58,826 bases of DNA from Mycolicibacter heraklionensis (GCA_001673575.1 LZME01000033.1:1-58826); one strand, 5' to 3'; counted from the first letter of the stretch, positions 18,582 to 29,370 are shown. Made by a program: numbers and translations. The notes: a model not told the origin generated them from the letters alone.

Positions 18582-21413
18582 GTGTCCGAGTACACCGAAT
18601 CCCGCTTTGTTGACCGGCATATCGGCCCCGACAGTGCCGCGATCAGCGCGATGCTCGCCACCATCGGTGTCGCGTCGCTGGAGGAGCTCGCCGCCAAGGC
18701 CGTGCCCGCCGGCATCCTCGACGCGCTGAGTGCCGATGGCATCGCGCCCGGGCTCGACATCCTGCCGGCCCCGGCCACCGAGGCCCAGACCCTGGCCGAA
18801 CTGCGCGACCTGGCCGATGCCAGCACCGTCGCGGTGTCGATGATCGGCCAGGGCTACTACGACACGCTCACCCCACAGGTATTGCTGCGCAACATCATGC
18901 AGAACCCGGCGTGGTACACCGCTTACACGCCCTACCAGCCGGAGATCAGCCAGGGCCGGCTGGAAGCCCTGCTGAACTTCCAGACCATGATCGCGGATCT
19001 GACCGGCTGCGAGATCGCCAACGCCTCGATGCTCGACGAGGGCACCGCGGCGGCCGAGGCGATGACATTGATGCACCGCGCGACGCGCGGCACGTCGCAT
19101 CGGCTGCTGGTCGACTCCGACCTGTTCACCCAGACCGCGGCGGTGCTGGCGACTCGCGCCGAGCCGCTGCGCATCGAGATCGTCACCGCCGACCTGCGTG
19201 AGGGCCTTCCCGACGGCGACTTCTTCGGGGTGGTCGTGCAGTTGCCGGGTGCCTCGGGCCGGATCACGGATTGGTCGGGGCTGATCGAAGCCGCCCACGA
19301 GCGCGGCGCACTGGTGGCGGTGGGCGCGGACCTGCTGGCATGCACGCTGCTCACCCCGCCCGGCGAGATCGGCGCGGACGTGGCATTCGGCACAGCCCAA
19401 CGGTTCGGGGTGCCGATGGGCTTCGGCGGCCCGCACGCCGGCTACCTGGCCGTGCACTCGCGTCACGCCCGCCAGCTGCCCGGCCGGCTGGTCGGGGTGT
19501 CCCTGGACGCCGATGGCTCGACGGCGTTCCGGCTGGCGCTGCAAACCCGCGAACAGCACATCCGCCGGGACAAGGCCACGTCGAACATCTGTACCGCGCA
19601 GGTGCTGCTGGCGGTGATGGCCGCCATGTACGCCAGCTACCACGGCGCCGATGGTCTGACCGCGATCGCGCGGCGAGTGCACGCCCACGCCGAGAAGATC
19701 GGCGCCGCGCTCGGTGAGGCGCTGGTGCACGACCGTTATTTCGACACGGTGCTGGCCCGGGTGCCGGGCCGCGCCGACGACGTGATCGCCGCGGCCAAGG
19801 CCGGCGGGATCAACCTGTGGCGCGTCGACGCCGACCACGTCTCGGTGGCCTGCGACGAAACGACCACCGACGCGCAGGTGGCCGCGGTACTGGATGCCTT
19901 CGGGCTGGCGGCGGTCGAACCGGCCGGCGCGCCCATCGCGACCCGCACCTCGGAATTCCTGACCCACCCGGCGTTCACTCGCTATCGCACCGAAACCGCG
20001 ATGATGCGTTATCTGCGCTCGCTGTCGGACAAGGACATCGCCTTGGACCGCAGCATGATTCCGCTCGGATCGTGCACGATGAAGCTCAACGCCGCCGCCG
20101 AGATGGAGTCGATCACCTGGCCCGAGTTCGCGCGCCAGCACCCGTTCGCCCCGGCCGGCGATGCCGTGGGCTTGCGGACGCTGATCGCGCAGCTGGAGAC
20201 CTGGCTGGCGGGCATCACCGGATATGACGCGGTGTCACTGCAACCCAATGCCGGCTCGCAGGGGGAGTACGCGGGTCTGCTGGCGATCCACGCCTATCAC
20301 GCCAGCCGCGGCGAGTCGCATCGCGACATCTGCCTGATCCCCTCCAGTGCCCACGGCACCAATGCCGCGTCGGCGGCGCTGGCCGGAATGCGCGTGGTGG
20401 TGGTCGCCTGCCGTGACAACGGCGACGTCGACCTCGATGATCTGCGCGCCAAGGTCGACCAGCACGCTGCGGCGCTGTCGACGTTGATGATCACCTATCC
20501 GTCCACGCACGGCGTCTACGAGCACGACATCGCCGAGATCTGCGCCGCCGTGCACGACGCCGGCGGCCAGGTCTACGTCGACGGTGCCAACCTCAATGCG
20601 TTGGTCGGTCTGGCCCGGCCCGGAAGGTTCGGCGGAGACGTCAGTCACCTGAATCTGCACAAGACGTTCTGCATCCCGCACGGGGGCGGCGGCCCGGGCG
20701 TCGGGCCGGTGGCGGTGCGCGCCCACCTGGCCGATTTCCTGCCCGGTCACCCCCTGGCCGCCGAGTTGCCCGCCGGGCAACCGGTGTCGGCGGCGCCGTA
20801 CGGGTCTGCGTCGATCCTGCCGATCACCTGGGCCTACATCCGGATGATGGGCGCCGATGGCCTACGTGCGGCGTCGTTGACGGCGATCGCGTCGGCCAAC
20901 TACATCGCCCGGCGGCTGGACGAGCACTACCCGGTGCTTTACACCGGCGAGAACGGCATGGTCGCCCACGAGTGCATCCTGGACCTGCGAGAGATCACCA
21001 AGAGCACCGGCGTGACCGTCGATGATGTCGCAAAACGATTGGCCGACTACGGTTTCCATGCCCCGACCATGAGCTTCCCGGTGGCTGGAACCCTGATGGT
21101 GGAGCCGACCGAGAGCGAGAGTCTCGCCGAGGTCGATGCGTTCTGCGAGGCGATGATCTCCATTCGCGGCGAGATCGACCGGGTCGGTTCCGGCGAATGG
21201 ACGGTTGAGGACAACCCGCTGCGCGGCGCCCCGCACACCGCGGAATGCCTGATGGTCGACAAGTGGGAGCACCCCTACACCCGGGAACAGGCCGCCTACC
21301 CGCTGGGCCGCGGTTTCCGGCCGAAGGTGTGGCCGCCGGTGCGCCGGATCGACGGTGCCTTCGGTGACCGCAACCTGGTCTGCTCGTGCCCGCCGGTGGA
21401 GGCCTACAGCTGA
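18582..21413 (+). CDS. gcvB: Glycine dehydrogenase (decarboxylating), P protein
   Basis: 943 residues from GTG 18582, with CAGGAG 5 bases upstream. It is the fused P-protein type with both halves: N-terminal [14 protein letters not shown], and C-terminal [18 protein letters not shown], whose Lys binds pyridoxal phosphate. It decarboxylates glycine and passes the aminomethyl group to GcvH. Length matches Rv1832 (941). It is the only gene directly behind the glycine riboswitch; gcvT and the L protein gene are not in this window. Confidence 0.97.
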   Translation: MSEYTESRFVDRHIGPDSAAISAMLATIGVASLEELAAKAVPAGILDALSADGIAPGLDILPAPATEAQTLAELRDLADASTVAVSMIGQGYYDTLTPQVLLRNIMQNPAWYTAYTPYQPEISQGRLEALLNFQTMIADLTGCEIANASMLDEGTAAAEAMTLMHRATRGTSHRLLVDSDLFTQTAAVLATRAEPLRIEIVTADLREGLPDGDFFGVVVQLPGASGRITDWSGLIEAAHERGALVAVGADLLACTLLTPPGEIGADVAFGTAQRFGVPMGFGGPHAGYLAVHSRHARQLPGRLVGVSLDADGSTAFRLALQTREQHIRRDKATSNICTAQVLLAVMAAMYASYHGADGLTAIARRVHAHAEKIGAALGEALVHDRYFDTVLARVPGRADDVIAAAKAGGINLWRVDADHVSVACDETTTDAQVAAVLDAFGLAAVEPAGAPIATRTSEFLTHPAFTRYRTETAMMRYLRSLSDKDIALDRSMIPLGSCTMKLNAAAEMESITWPEFARQHPFAPAGDAVGLRTLIAQLETWLAGITGYDAVSLQPNAGSQGEYAGLLAIHAYHASRGESHRDICLIPSSAHGTNAASAALAGMRVVVVACRDNGDVDLDDLRAKVDQHAAALSTLMITYPSTHGVYEHDIAEICAAVHDAGGQVYVDGANLNALVGLARPGRFGGDVSHLNLHKTFCIPHGGGGPGVGPVAVRAHLADFLPGHPLAAELPAGQPVSAAPYGSASILPITWAYIRMMGADGLRAASLTAIASANYIARRLDEHYPVLYTGENGMVAHECILDLREITKSTGVTVDDVAKRLADYGFHAPTMSFPVAGTLMVEPTESESLAEVDAFCEAMISIRGEIDRVGSGEWTVEDNPLRGAPHTAECLMVDKWEHPYTREQAAYPLGRGFRPKVWPPVRRIDGAFGDRNLVCSCPPVEAYS

Positions 21414-21468
21414 ATCGCTGACTTTCCGGAAATAGCCAGCAAAGTCTCAGCTAGAGCAAAAAAGAGTC

Positions 21469-21474
21469 TAGGAT
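21469..21474 (+). promoter_or_regulatory. Candidate -10 (TAGGAT) of the first GjpA-like gene
   Basis: TAGGAT fits TANNNT in an A-rich stretch and lies 44 bases before GTG 21519. The ribosome site AGGAGG is at 21509-21514. Confidence 0.4.
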
Positions 21475-21518
21475 CCCCTTAACCAATTCATGGTTGAGGT
21501 GCGCATCTAGGAGGACTC

Positions 21519-23156
21519 GTGCAGGAGCCCCTTTCTCGCTCCTGCGTCACCGCCGGGATCGCCCTCGTTGGCGCGGGGATTGTCACGGTCGCTCCGGTTG
21601 CGGTGCTGCCACCGGCCGCCGCGGTTTCACCTGGCGTGGCGCTGACCGCGTCGTACGGCGACCTGTTCTCCAACACCTGGGACAACATCGAGCGCATCAG
21701 TGCGCACGCGGACTGGTCGGCGATCTCGCAGCTGTTCACCACGATGTTCTTCGATCCGGTCGGGCTGATCGAGGCGGCCAGCAACTTCACGCTGGCCGTG
21801 GACACCGACGCCGCGTCGCTGCCGGCGACGCTCTCGGTGCAGCTGTCGCCGGGGCTGGAGTTGCTGATCGCGGGCCTGGCATCGCACGTGGCGACGCTGG
21901 ACGCGCTGTTCGGCGTGTTCGACGATCTGGGTGACCCCGGCACCGCGTTCACCACGCTGTTCAACGCGCCGGCCACGCTGCTCGACGCCCACCTCAACGG
22001 CCAGCACAACCTCTCCTTGCTGGGCGGCATCGTCAGCATCCCGGTATTCAACGGGGTTCTCGCGCCCGAGCAGAACCTGGAGATCGACCTCGATTTGTCC
22101 AGGCTGTTGGAGATGCTGGGGTTGGGCACTCCGGATCTGAGCAACCTGAACCTCGACGGGGTGATCGACCAGATCCGTCTCGGCACCCTGACCCTGGGCG
22201 GACTGCTCAGCGGCCTGGGGTTCACCGACGAAGGCGTGGGGGACCTGCTGAAGCTGGCCACCAACGTCAGCACGCTGGGAGAGTTGCTCGACTTCTTGGG
22301 CCTGGGCGATTTGGGACTGAGCCGCTACAGCCTGACCGCTCTCCTGGGCGAACTGGGCCCCAACACCGACTTCTACCGCAATATCGATCTGGATCTTCCG
22401 CTCGGCAACTTCGGGCTGGTCGACGTGCTGAGCGCCTTCGGGATCGACGCCCAGATTCCGGTGGGCCTGGGTCAGGTGCTGGTCGGTCTTGGCGGCGGCG
22501 ACCTGGCCGGCGAACACCTCGGCAGCCTGCTGTCGGACGTCGGCCTTCTCACCCCCCTCCTGAGCTGGCTCAATGCGACCGCGGCAGACCTCTTCGACCC
22601 CATTCCCCTGATAGGGCCGTTGCTGACCGACCTGGTCAGCGGCCTCGTGGGAGCCGATGGCCTGGAAGCTCTGCTCAACACCGTCACCGTCGGCGATCTG
22701 CTGGGCGACCTGCGCATCGACGACACCGTCGGTTCGCTGTTGGGGAGCGTGGGCAGCGCGCTGCAGTTCGTCGGCAACCTGACCATCGGCGGCTTCCTGG
22801 AAGATCTCGGCTTCACCGATTCCATCGGCGAGCTGACGCTGCGCGACGTGCTCAACGGCCTCGGGGGTGCACTCGGCGGCGTACTGACCGATGGTCCGCT
22901 CGGGTTGGACCTGACCTGGCTGTTGAACGGCTTTGACGTGGCTGACCTGGTCGGTTTCCTGGGGCTCGATGATCTGTCGCTCAACCTCGGCGACCTCGTC
23001 GGAGACTGGGTGAACCCCTACCTCGCCGATCTCCTCGAGGGCTTCGTCCAGGGGCAGGTGAACCTGGCCGGCGCCACTGTCGGCTCCTTCGGCGGCACGT
23101 TCACCGAACTGTTCGTCAGCATGCCGCAGCAGCTCCTGGCCATGCTGGGCGCGTAG
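21519..23156 (+). CDS. Secreted Leu/Gly/Asp-rich repeat protein, GjpA-like putative outer-membrane protein (copy 1)
   Basis: 545 residues from GTG 21519. A hydrophobic leader (residues 5-35) suggests a signal peptide. Residues 38 to about 195 form a domain shared with the next gene (NTWDNIERISAHADWS, LLGGI, NGVLAPEQNLEIDLDLSRL). Next come degenerate repeats built on LTLGGLLSGLGF and similar L-G-D units, then a conserved end with VGSFGGTFTEL and PQQLLAMLG. Proteins with this N-terminal pattern are often annotated in mycobacteria as porin GjpA-like or PGRS-like. Transport activity is not shown. The repeats could make a beta-solenoid. Confidence 0.6.
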   Translation: MQEPLSRSCVTAGIALVGAGIVTVAPVAVLPPAAAVSPGVALTASYGDLFSNTWDNIERISAHADWSAISQLFTTMFFDPVGLIEAASNFTLAVDTDAASLPATLSVQLSPGLELLIAGLASHVATLDALFGVFDDLGDPGTAFTTLFNAPATLLDAHLNGQHNLSLLGGIVSIPVFNGVLAPEQNLEIDLDLSRLLEMLGLGTPDLSNLNLDGVIDQIRLGTLTLGGLLSGLGFTDEGVGDLLKLATNVSTLGELLDFLGLGDLGLSRYSLTALLGELGPNTDFYRNIDLDLPLGNFGLVDVLSAFGIDAQIPVGLGQVLVGLGGGDLAGEHLGSLLSDVGLLTPLLSWLNATAADLFDPIPLIGPLLTDLVSGLVGADGLEALLNTVTVGDLLGDLRIDDTVGSLLGSVGSALQFVGNLTIGGFLEDLGFTDSIGELTLRDVLNGLGGALGGVLTDGPLGLDLTWLLNGFDVADLVGFLGLDDLSLNLGDLVGDWVNPYLADLLEGFVQGQVNLAGATVGSFGGTFTELFVSMPQQLLAMLGA

Positions 23157-23168
23157 CGGCGCTCGTAA

Positions 23169-23190
23169 CCCCTGCGGCAGTGCTGCGGGG
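23169..23190 (+). terminator. Possible hairpin terminator after GjpA-like copy 1
   Basis: The segment from CCCC (23169-23172) to GGGG (23187-23190) folds into a short GC-rich hairpin with a one-base bulge, 12 bases after the stop codon. No U-tract is present, so the call is tentative. Confidence 0.4.
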
Positions 23191-23236
23191 CGCTGAAAGT
23201 ACCCAGCGAAGAAATTTAGTGGAATCTCAAGTTAAT

Positions 23237-23255
23237 CCCTAAAAGGGTTTACGCT
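23237..23255 (+). promoter_or_regulatory. Candidate promoter of GjpA-like copy 2 with CCCT-aaa-AGGG palindrome
   Basis: TACGCT (23250-23255) fits TANNNT in an AT-rich stretch unusual for this genome. Just upstream is the palindrome-like CCCTAAAAGGG (23237-23247). GAGGAGAGA precedes ATG 23298. Confidence 0.4.
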
Positions 23256-23297
23256 GAACTCATCCGAATCGTGATTAACATCATCTGAGGAGAGATC

Positions 23298-24902
23298 ATG
23301 CAACAGCTCACTCTTCGCCCATACCTCACAGTCGGCGTCGCCGTCGCAGGTGCCGGGATGCTCGCGGTCGTGCCGGTCACGCCAGTATCCGCACCGGAGC
23401 TCTCACCGGCCGGCACGCCTGCTGTCGCGCTGACCACCACCTACACAGAGTTGTTCACCAACACCTGGGACAACCTGCAGAACATCAGTGCACACGCCGA
23501 CTGGTCGGGGATCTTCCAAGTCTTCACCGCGATGTTCACCAACCCGCTTGGCGTGATCGATGCCGCCACCGACCTCACACCGACGGTGGACACCGACATC
23601 ACATCGCTGCCGGCGACGGTGTCGGTACAACTGGCGCCGGCCATGGAGTTGCTGATCGCCAATCTCGGATCGCAGGCGGCAACTCTGAACGCGATCAACA
23701 GCGTGATCACCGAGCTGGGTGATCCGGCGACCGCATTCACCGCGCTGCTCAACGCGCCGGCCACCGTGCTCAACGCCTACCTCAACGGCCAGGACAACCT
23801 GAGTCTGCTCGGCGGCATCATCAATATCCCGGCATTCAACGGCATCCTGGCGCCGGAGCAGAACCTGGAGGCCGACCTCAACCTGACCAAACTGCTGGAC
23901 GCCCTGGGGTTGGGCAACCTCGATCTGACCGATGTCAACATCGCGGCCTTGATCGACCAACTCGGCTTGGGCGATCTGACCCTGGGGGGACTGCTCACTG
24001 AGCTCGGGATCAGCGGTGAGGGCTTGGGTGACCTGCTGAAGCTCGGGAGCAACATCTCCGACCTGGGCGGACTGCTCGACTTCTTGGGCCTGGGCAACCT
24101 CGGGTTGGGCAGCCTCAGCTTGACCGGCATCCTGAGCGGGCTGGGCCTGGACACCGACGTCGACCTGAACAGCCTGAGCCTCGACGACGTGCTGAACGCG
24201 TTCGGCATCAACACCGAAATCAACCTCGGCCTGGCTCAATTGCTGACGAATCTGGGTTTCGGAGGTCTGGTCGACTCGTCCCTGGGGTCGCTGCTCGAAG
24301 GGCTGCCGGGAGGTGTGCTCACCGATATCACCGGCATCCTCAACTCCGTCCTGGCGACCATCATCAACAGCCTGCCGCTCCTCGGGCCCGTTCTGGAAGA
24401 GGTTCTCGGTGCCGTCGTCCTTACCCCGCAGAACCTGATCGACGCGCTGAACACCGTCACCTTCGGTGATCTGTTGGGCGGTCAGAGCATCGATGAAACC
24501 GTCAGCTCGCTGCTGGGCGCTCTCGGGGTATCGCTGCCGACCGGCGAGCTCACCATCGGCGGAATCCTGGAAGGTCTCGGCTTCGCCGACTCCACGGGCG
24601 AGCTGACGCTGAGCGGCTTGCTGGGCGGACTGGGTGGTGGACTGCTCGGACTCGACGTCACCGGCCTGTTGAACGGCTTGGATCTCGGTGGCCTGATCAG
24701 CGGTCTGGGCCTCGACAACTTGCCGCTGAACCTCGGTGACTTGGCCGGTGACCTGTCGAACCTGAACCTCGGTGAGCTGCTCGACGACCTCGGCTTGGGC
24801 AACCTGGACCTGGCCAGCATCAGTGTCGGCTCGTTCGGCGGGATGATCACCGAACTGCTGGTCACCGTGCCCCAGCAGATCCTGGACGCACTGGGCGGGT
24901 AG
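23298..24902 (+). CDS. Secreted Leu/Gly/Asp-rich repeat protein, GjpA-like putative outer-membrane protein (copy 2)
   Basis: 534 residues from ATG 23298. It is a clear paralogue of the protein encoded just upstream: same N-terminal leader type (LRPYLTVGVAVAGAGML), same domain with NTWDNLQNISAHADWSG and NGILAPEQNLEADLNL, and the same ending with VGSFGGMITEL and PQQILDALGG. The repeats (LGLGDLTLGGLLTELG, FLGLGNLGLGSLSL) are more regular here. It has its own promoter and leader. A secreted or outer-membrane role is inferred from the leader and from annotation of relatives; no catalytic motif is seen. Confidence 0.6.
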   Translation: MQQLTLRPYLTVGVAVAGAGMLAVVPVTPVSAPELSPAGTPAVALTTTYTELFTNTWDNLQNISAHADWSGIFQVFTAMFTNPLGVIDAATDLTPTVDTDITSLPATVSVQLAPAMELLIANLGSQAATLNAINSVITELGDPATAFTALLNAPATVLNAYLNGQDNLSLLGGIINIPAFNGILAPEQNLEADLNLTKLLDALGLGNLDLTDVNIAALIDQLGLGDLTLGGLLTELGISGEGLGDLLKLGSNISDLGGLLDFLGLGNLGLGSLSLTGILSGLGLDTDVDLNSLSLDDVLNAFGINTEINLGLAQLLTNLGFGGLVDSSLGSLLEGLPGGVLTDITGILNSVLATIINSLPLLGPVLEEVLGAVVLTPQNLIDALNTVTFGDLLGGQSIDETVSSLLGALGVSLPTGELTIGGILEGLGFADSTGELTLSGLLGGLGGGLLGLDVTGLLNGLDLGGLISGLGLDNLPLNLGDLAGDLSNLNLGELLDDLGLGNLDLASISVGSFGGMITELLVTVPQQILDALGG

Positions 24903-24930
24903 CGCAGCCGGGGGTCGGCCTAGCGGTGCG

Positions 24931-27066
24931 TCAGCTCAGCAGTGAGTTCAGTGCACCGGCCAGTTCGGGGGTGTTCGCCCCGCGCAGATTCTGGTACGTG
25001 CCACCCGAAAGTTGTGCCACCGACTGCCAGGTCGCTTGGTCGGCGTCCGTGCCGAAGTCGATGACGTTGACCGCCACCGGTCGCTGCGGATCGGTGTTGG
25101 CCCGGATGAAGTCCTGGAGCCCGGGGCCGTCCAAAGTCCGGTCGGTGTGCGGACCCGCGGTGATGACCAAAACCGAATTGGCCTGCCCGGGCTGGTAATT
25201 GGCCAAGGCCTGGTTGTACACCAGACGCAGCGTCGTAAACGACACCGCACCTCCCGGCGTCGAGCTCAGGTCGTTGAGCTCGCTGACCAAGGCCTCCGCG
25301 CGAGTCCCGCCGTTGAGCCGCTCGTCCAGCGGGCCACCGGTCACCACATTGCGGCCCTCGGTGCCGTCGAAGGTCCACAGGCCCACAGACGAATTCGGGG
25401 CTAGGCCCTTGATCCGTTGATCGAGCGCCGCGATCACGTGGGCCAGGCGGCTCTTGCCGCCTTCATCGGTGGTCATCGACTGGTCGAGCATCACCGTGAC
25501 GGCCGCACTGCCCGGCAAGGTGGTCAGGGCGTTGGCCAGCGCGGCGCGCGTCGCATCGTCGCCGGCCGACAGCGTGTCCGACACCGCCGGGAAGCCGGTC
25601 ACCTCGCTGCTGGGCGGCTCGACACCTTCAACGCGGAATCCGGCTTTGGCCAGCTCTGCGAGCTGGTCGGGCTTGCGGGCGAAGCGCGCGAATTCGCTGG
25701 CGGCGCTGACCTGTTCCTGCGACAACCAGGAGCCGGCGAGCAACACGGTGGGGTAGTCGGCGACCGGCACCGGACCCGGCGGCCGCCAGGATGCCAGCTG
25801 GGTCGCCGGATCCGACAGCGACTGGCCACGGGTGAACAGTTGTTGCTCGGTGGTCACCACCGCGTGTACCGGTGCCGCCGCCAGATCTCCCTGGCGCAGA
25901 AGCACGTTCAACGCCTCAGCGAGCGAAGCGTCGACGAGCTTGGGTTCTCCGCCCGCGAGCCGGTGCACCCCACCGACCCCATCGAGGATGGGGGCGCCCT
26001 TGGGGGCTACTCCGGCGGCCACTGCCTCGCCGGCCAGGAAGGCGGCGTCGCCGTTGCCGCCGATCGGCAGCGCCAGCCGCAGCGGCCCCCAGCCGGCCAG
26101 CCCGAGATGGCCCAGTCCGTCAGGGTCGGACTGCAGGTCGGGCAGACTCGCCCAGCTCTGCTTCTGTAGCGCGCTTTTGAGCTCGGGGCGGATCGCCAAC
26201 AACACCGGTGAGGTGACCAGAGAACGACTGTCGCTGACCGTTTCCGCGCCCGTGGAGGCCTGCAGCCGGGCCGTGGAGACCGAACTGCCCGGAATCCACA
26301 GCGCCGGGCGTTGCCCGAGTTGCGCTGGCCAGTCGCCGATGAAACCGCTGACCACGGCATCGGAATCGACCGGCTTGACCTGCACCGACACGCAGCGGTC
26401 GCCGATCGGCTTGGCGGTCTTGTTGAACCTGTCGGCGAAGCCCTGTACGTGGTCGGCGATCGTCGGGTCCGCGACCACGGCCACCGTCAGATCACCTGCC
26501 GGGCAGTTGCCGGCGGCGACGGCGGAACGATGCGACAACGAGTTGCCGAAGAAGCGCCACAGGATCACCGCGCCCACGATGACGATCACCGACACCAGCG
26601 CGGCGATTACGCCGACGCTGACGCCGCGCGGCCCGGAGTCGTTGCGATGGCGGCGCCACCGCTCGAGGTTGCGGTGTCCGCCGCGTGGCTCGTCTTGGTC
26701 CGAGACCGATGACTCGCCGGCCACGCCGCCGATGGCGCCGAAAGGACCGGTGCGGTAACGCGACTCTTCATCAGGCTCGCCGCCGCGACGCATGTACTGC
26801 GCCGGGTCGGCATCGTCCGATCCGGCCTCGAAACGGGTGTCGTCGTATCGCGCGCCCAATCGCGGCTCGCGATGTCCGGCGTCACCACCGTCGGAGAACG
26901 ACTCGTCATAGAACGCGTCGTGATAGTCGTCGACGTAGTCGTCATCGTCCGGGTCGCCGTAGCCGAACAGGTCGGGGCCGTCGGAAAAGTGGCTGTCGCC
27001 GGGCTCGCTGCCGCCCACCGGCTCGTCGTCGGAATCGTCCGGGCCGGGGAAACTGTGCCTACCCAC
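24931..27066 (-). CDS. vWA and substrate-binding-like membrane-anchored protein (Rv1836c-like)
   Basis: 711 residues from GTG 27066. About 150 N-terminal residues are very acidic and disordered (GYGDPDDDDYVDDYHDAF region). One membrane segment follows (VSVGVIAALVSVIVIVGAVI). The outside part begins with a region resembling extracellular solute-binding proteins (GDLTVAVVADPTIADH). It ends in a von Willebrand A domain whose metal site reads VMLDQSMTTD, that is D-x-S-x-T instead of the usual D-x-S-x-S. Function is unknown; vWA domains usually mediate binding. glcB lies 68 bases upstream on the same strand. Confidence 0.82.
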   Translation of the reverse strand: MGRHSFPGPDDSDDEPVGGSEPGDSHFSDGPDLFGYGDPDDDDYVDDYHDAFYDESFSDGGDAGHREPRLGARYDDTRFEAGSDDADPAQYMRRGGEPDEESRYRTGPFGAIGGVAGESSVSDQDEPRGGHRNLERWRRHRNDSGPRGVSVGVIAALVSVIVIVGAVILWRFFGNSLSHRSAVAAGNCPAGDLTVAVVADPTIADHVQGFADRFNKTAKPIGDRCVSVQVKPVDSDAVVSGFIGDWPAQLGQRPALWIPGSSVSTARLQASTGAETVSDSRSLVTSPVLLAIRPELKSALQKQSWASLPDLQSDPDGLGHLGLAGWGPLRLALPIGGNGDAAFLAGEAVAAGVAPKGAPILDGVGGVHRLAGGEPKLVDASLAEALNVLLRQGDLAAAPVHAVVTTEQQLFTRGQSLSDPATQLASWRPPGPVPVADYPTVLLAGSWLSQEQVSAASEFARFARKPDQLAELAKAGFRVEGVEPPSSEVTGFPAVSDTLSAGDDATRAALANALTTLPGSAAVTVMLDQSMTTDEGGKSRLAHVIAALDQRIKGLAPNSSVGLWTFDGTEGRNVVTGGPLDERLNGGTRAEALVSELNDLSSTPGGAVSFTTLRLVYNQALANYQPGQANSVLVITAGPHTDRTLDGPGLQDFIRANTDPQRPVAVNVIDFGTDADQATWQSVAQLSGGTYQNLRGANTPELAGALNSLLS

Positions 27067-27134
27067 GGTCGGTGCGTCCTCTCCGCCTGGTCAGTTGTCC
27101 GGCCACGGTGATGTCCATCGGGTCTTGCGTTGGG

Positions 27135-29321
27135 TCAGATACCGGCCTGGGCTTTGAACTCCCGCCGGCGCCGGTGCAGGATCGGCTCGGTGTAGCCGTT
27201 GGGTTGGGTGGTGCCCTCCAGGATCAGCTCCCGGGCCGCGGCGAACGCGATGCTGGACTCGAAATCGGGGGCCATCGGCAGGTAGTTCGGGTCACCCGCG
27301 TTCTGGCGGTCCACCTTCGGTGCCATCCGCTCCAGGCTGGACTGGACGTCATCGGCGGTGATCACCCCGTGGCGCAACCAGTTCGCCAACAGCTGCGACG
27401 AGATCCGTAGTGTGGCACGGTCTTCCATCAGCGCCACATCGTGGATGTCGGGAACCTTCGAGCAGCCCACGCCCTGAGCGATCCAGCGCACCACGTAGCC
27501 CAGGATCGACTGGCAGTTGTTGTCGACCTCTTCCCGGATCTCGTCGGGGGCCCAGGCCAGACCCTCCGACAGCGGGATGGTCAGCAGTGCATCGATTGTG
27601 GCGCGCCGCTTTCCGGCCAGTTCCTTCTGCACCTCGAACACGTCCACCTGGTGGTAGTGCATCGCGTGCAGGGTGGCGGCGGTCGGGGAGGGCACCCACG
27701 CGGTGCTCGCACCCGAGCGCGGGTGGCCGATCTTCTGGGTGACCATGTCGGCCATCAGGTCGGTCATCGCCCACATGCCCTTGCCGATCTGGGCGTGGCC
27801 GGTCAAGCCGGTGGCCAATCCCGCATCGACGTTGTTGTCTTCGTAGGCCAGGATCCACGGCTGCGACTTCATGCTCGCCTTGCGGACCATCGGCCCGGCC
27901 TCCATCGACGTGTGGATCTCGTCGCCGGTGCGGTCCAGGAAGCCGGTGTTGATGAACACCACCCGGTCGGCGGCGGCCTTGATGCACGCCCGCAGGTTGA
28001 CCGTGGTGCGCCGTTCCTCGTCCATGATGCCGATCTTGAGGGTCTTCTGCGGCAGACCCAGGACATCTTCGACCCGGCTGAACAACTCGGCGGTGAAAGC
28101 GACTTCGTCGGGGCCGTGCATCTTGGGCTTGACGATGTAGATCGACCCGGTGCGGCTGTTGACCAGCGGCCCGTTGTCGTCGGAGGCGGTCAGGCCGTGC
28201 GAGGCGATCAGCCCGGTGAACAGCGCGTCCTGGATGCCTTCGAACACCTCTGCGCCGGCGCTAGAGACGATGGCGTCGTTGGTCATCAGATGACCCACGT
28301 TGCGGACGAACATCAGGCTGCGGCCCGGCAGGGTCAGCGTGCCGCCGTCCGGTGCGGTGAATTCCCGGTCGGCGGCCAGGGTGCGAGTGAAGCTCTTGCC
28401 GCCCTTGCTGACCTGCTCGGACAAGTCACCGCGGTTCAGACCCAGCCAGTTGCGGTAGCCGAGCACCTTGTCCTCGGCGTCGACCGCGGCCACCGAGTCC
28501 TCGAAGTCCATGATCGTGGTGACCGCCGATTCGAGCACCACGTCTTTGATGCCGGCGGCGTCGGTGGAGCCGATCGGCGACGTCGGGTCGATCAGGATTT
28601 CGATGTGCAATCCGTGGTGGGACAGCAGCACCGACGACGGCGAGGCAGCCTCACCGGTGTAGCCGACGAATTCCGCAGGAGCGGCCACCGCGGTCTCCAG
28701 GCCGTCGCCCAGCGTGACCACCAGCGCGCCGTCGTTCACCGCGAAAGTCTTGACCTCAGTCCAGGCGCCGTTGGCCAGCGGCACGGAGTCGTCGAGGAAC
28801 CGGCGGGCGTAGGCGATCACCTTGTCGCCGCGCACGGGGTTATAGCCGGTGCCCTTTTCGGCGCCGTCGTCTTCGCTGATCACGTCGGTGCCGTAGAGGG
28901 CGTCGTACAGGGAGCCCCAGCGGGCGTTGGCGGCGTTGAGCGCGAATCGGGCGTTGAGCACCGGAACCACCAGCTGCGGGCCGGCCTGCGCCGCGATCTC
29001 GTCATCCACACCGGCGGTGGTGACCGTGAAGTCCTCGGGTTCGGGAAGCAGGTAGCCGATCTCGGTGAGGAAGGCCCGGTACGCCTCGGTGTCCAGCGGC
29101 TCGATGACCCGGTGCCGGTGCCACTTATCGATCTGCGCCTGCAGTTCGTCGCGACGCGCCAGCAACTCCTGGTTCTTGGGCGTCAGATCGGTGACGACTT
29201 TGTCCACGCCGGCCCAGAAGCTGTCGGGGTCGACACCGGTGCCCGGCAGGGCCTCGTCGGTGATGAAGTCATACAGCACGCGTGCGACCTGCAGGTCGCC
29301 CACCGACACCCGGTCCGTCAT
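27135..29321 (-). CDS. glcB: Malate synthase G
   Basis: 728 residues from ATG 29321, chosen over an ATG 15 bases upstream because GGGAGGAAATC precedes it and the protein then starts [10 protein letters not shown]. It condenses glyoxylate with acetyl-CoA to malate, closing the glyoxylate shunt that mycobacteria need on fatty acids. Conserved segments include [35 protein letters not shown] and [10 protein letters not shown]. Length is close to M. tuberculosis GlcB (741). The isocitrate lyase gene is not in this window. Confidence 0.97.
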   Translation of the reverse strand: MTDRVSVGDLQVARVLYDFITDEALPGTGVDPDSFWAGVDKVVTDLTPKNQELLARRDELQAQIDKWHRHRVIEPLDTEAYRAFLTEIGYLLPEPEDFTVTTAGVDDEIAAQAGPQLVVPVLNARFALNAANARWGSLYDALYGTDVISEDDGAEKGTGYNPVRGDKVIAYARRFLDDSVPLANGAWTEVKTFAVNDGALVVTLGDGLETAVAAPAEFVGYTGEAASPSSVLLSHHGLHIEILIDPTSPIGSTDAAGIKDVVLESAVTTIMDFEDSVAAVDAEDKVLGYRNWLGLNRGDLSEQVSKGGKSFTRTLAADREFTAPDGGTLTLPGRSLMFVRNVGHLMTNDAIVSSAGAEVFEGIQDALFTGLIASHGLTASDDNGPLVNSRTGSIYIVKPKMHGPDEVAFTAELFSRVEDVLGLPQKTLKIGIMDEERRTTVNLRACIKAAADRVVFINTGFLDRTGDEIHTSMEAGPMVRKASMKSQPWILAYEDNNVDAGLATGLTGHAQIGKGMWAMTDLMADMVTQKIGHPRSGASTAWVPSPTAATLHAMHYHQVDVFEVQKELAGKRRATIDALLTIPLSEGLAWAPDEIREEVDNNCQSILGYVVRWIAQGVGCSKVPDIHDVALMEDRATLRISSQLLANWLRHGVITADDVQSSLERMAPKVDRQNAGDPNYLPMAPDFESSIAFAAARELILEGTTQPNGYTEPILHRRRREFKAQAGI

Positions 29322-29348
29322 GATTTCCTCCCTCATAGCCGATCTACC

Positions 29349-29354
29349 ACCTTA
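29349..29354 (-). promoter_or_regulatory. Candidate -10 (TAAGGT) of glcB
   Basis: On the minus strand TAAGGT fits TANNNT and lies 27 bases before the glcB ATG, leaving room for the ribosome site GGGAGG. Confidence 0.4.
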
Positions 29355-29370
29355 CCGGCAGGTCGCGAGG

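Noticed and set aside
18384..20141. A 585-codon minus-strand frame under gcvB and the riboswitch
   Set aside because: It is antisense to gcvB and the glycine riboswitch, is rich in Arg/Gly/His and shows no family motif.
21900..24800. Possible CRISPR-like or tandem DNA repeats in the GjpA-like genes
   Set aside because: The periodicity is at protein level (Leu/Gly/Asp units) with diverged DNA; there are no identical direct repeats with unique spacers.
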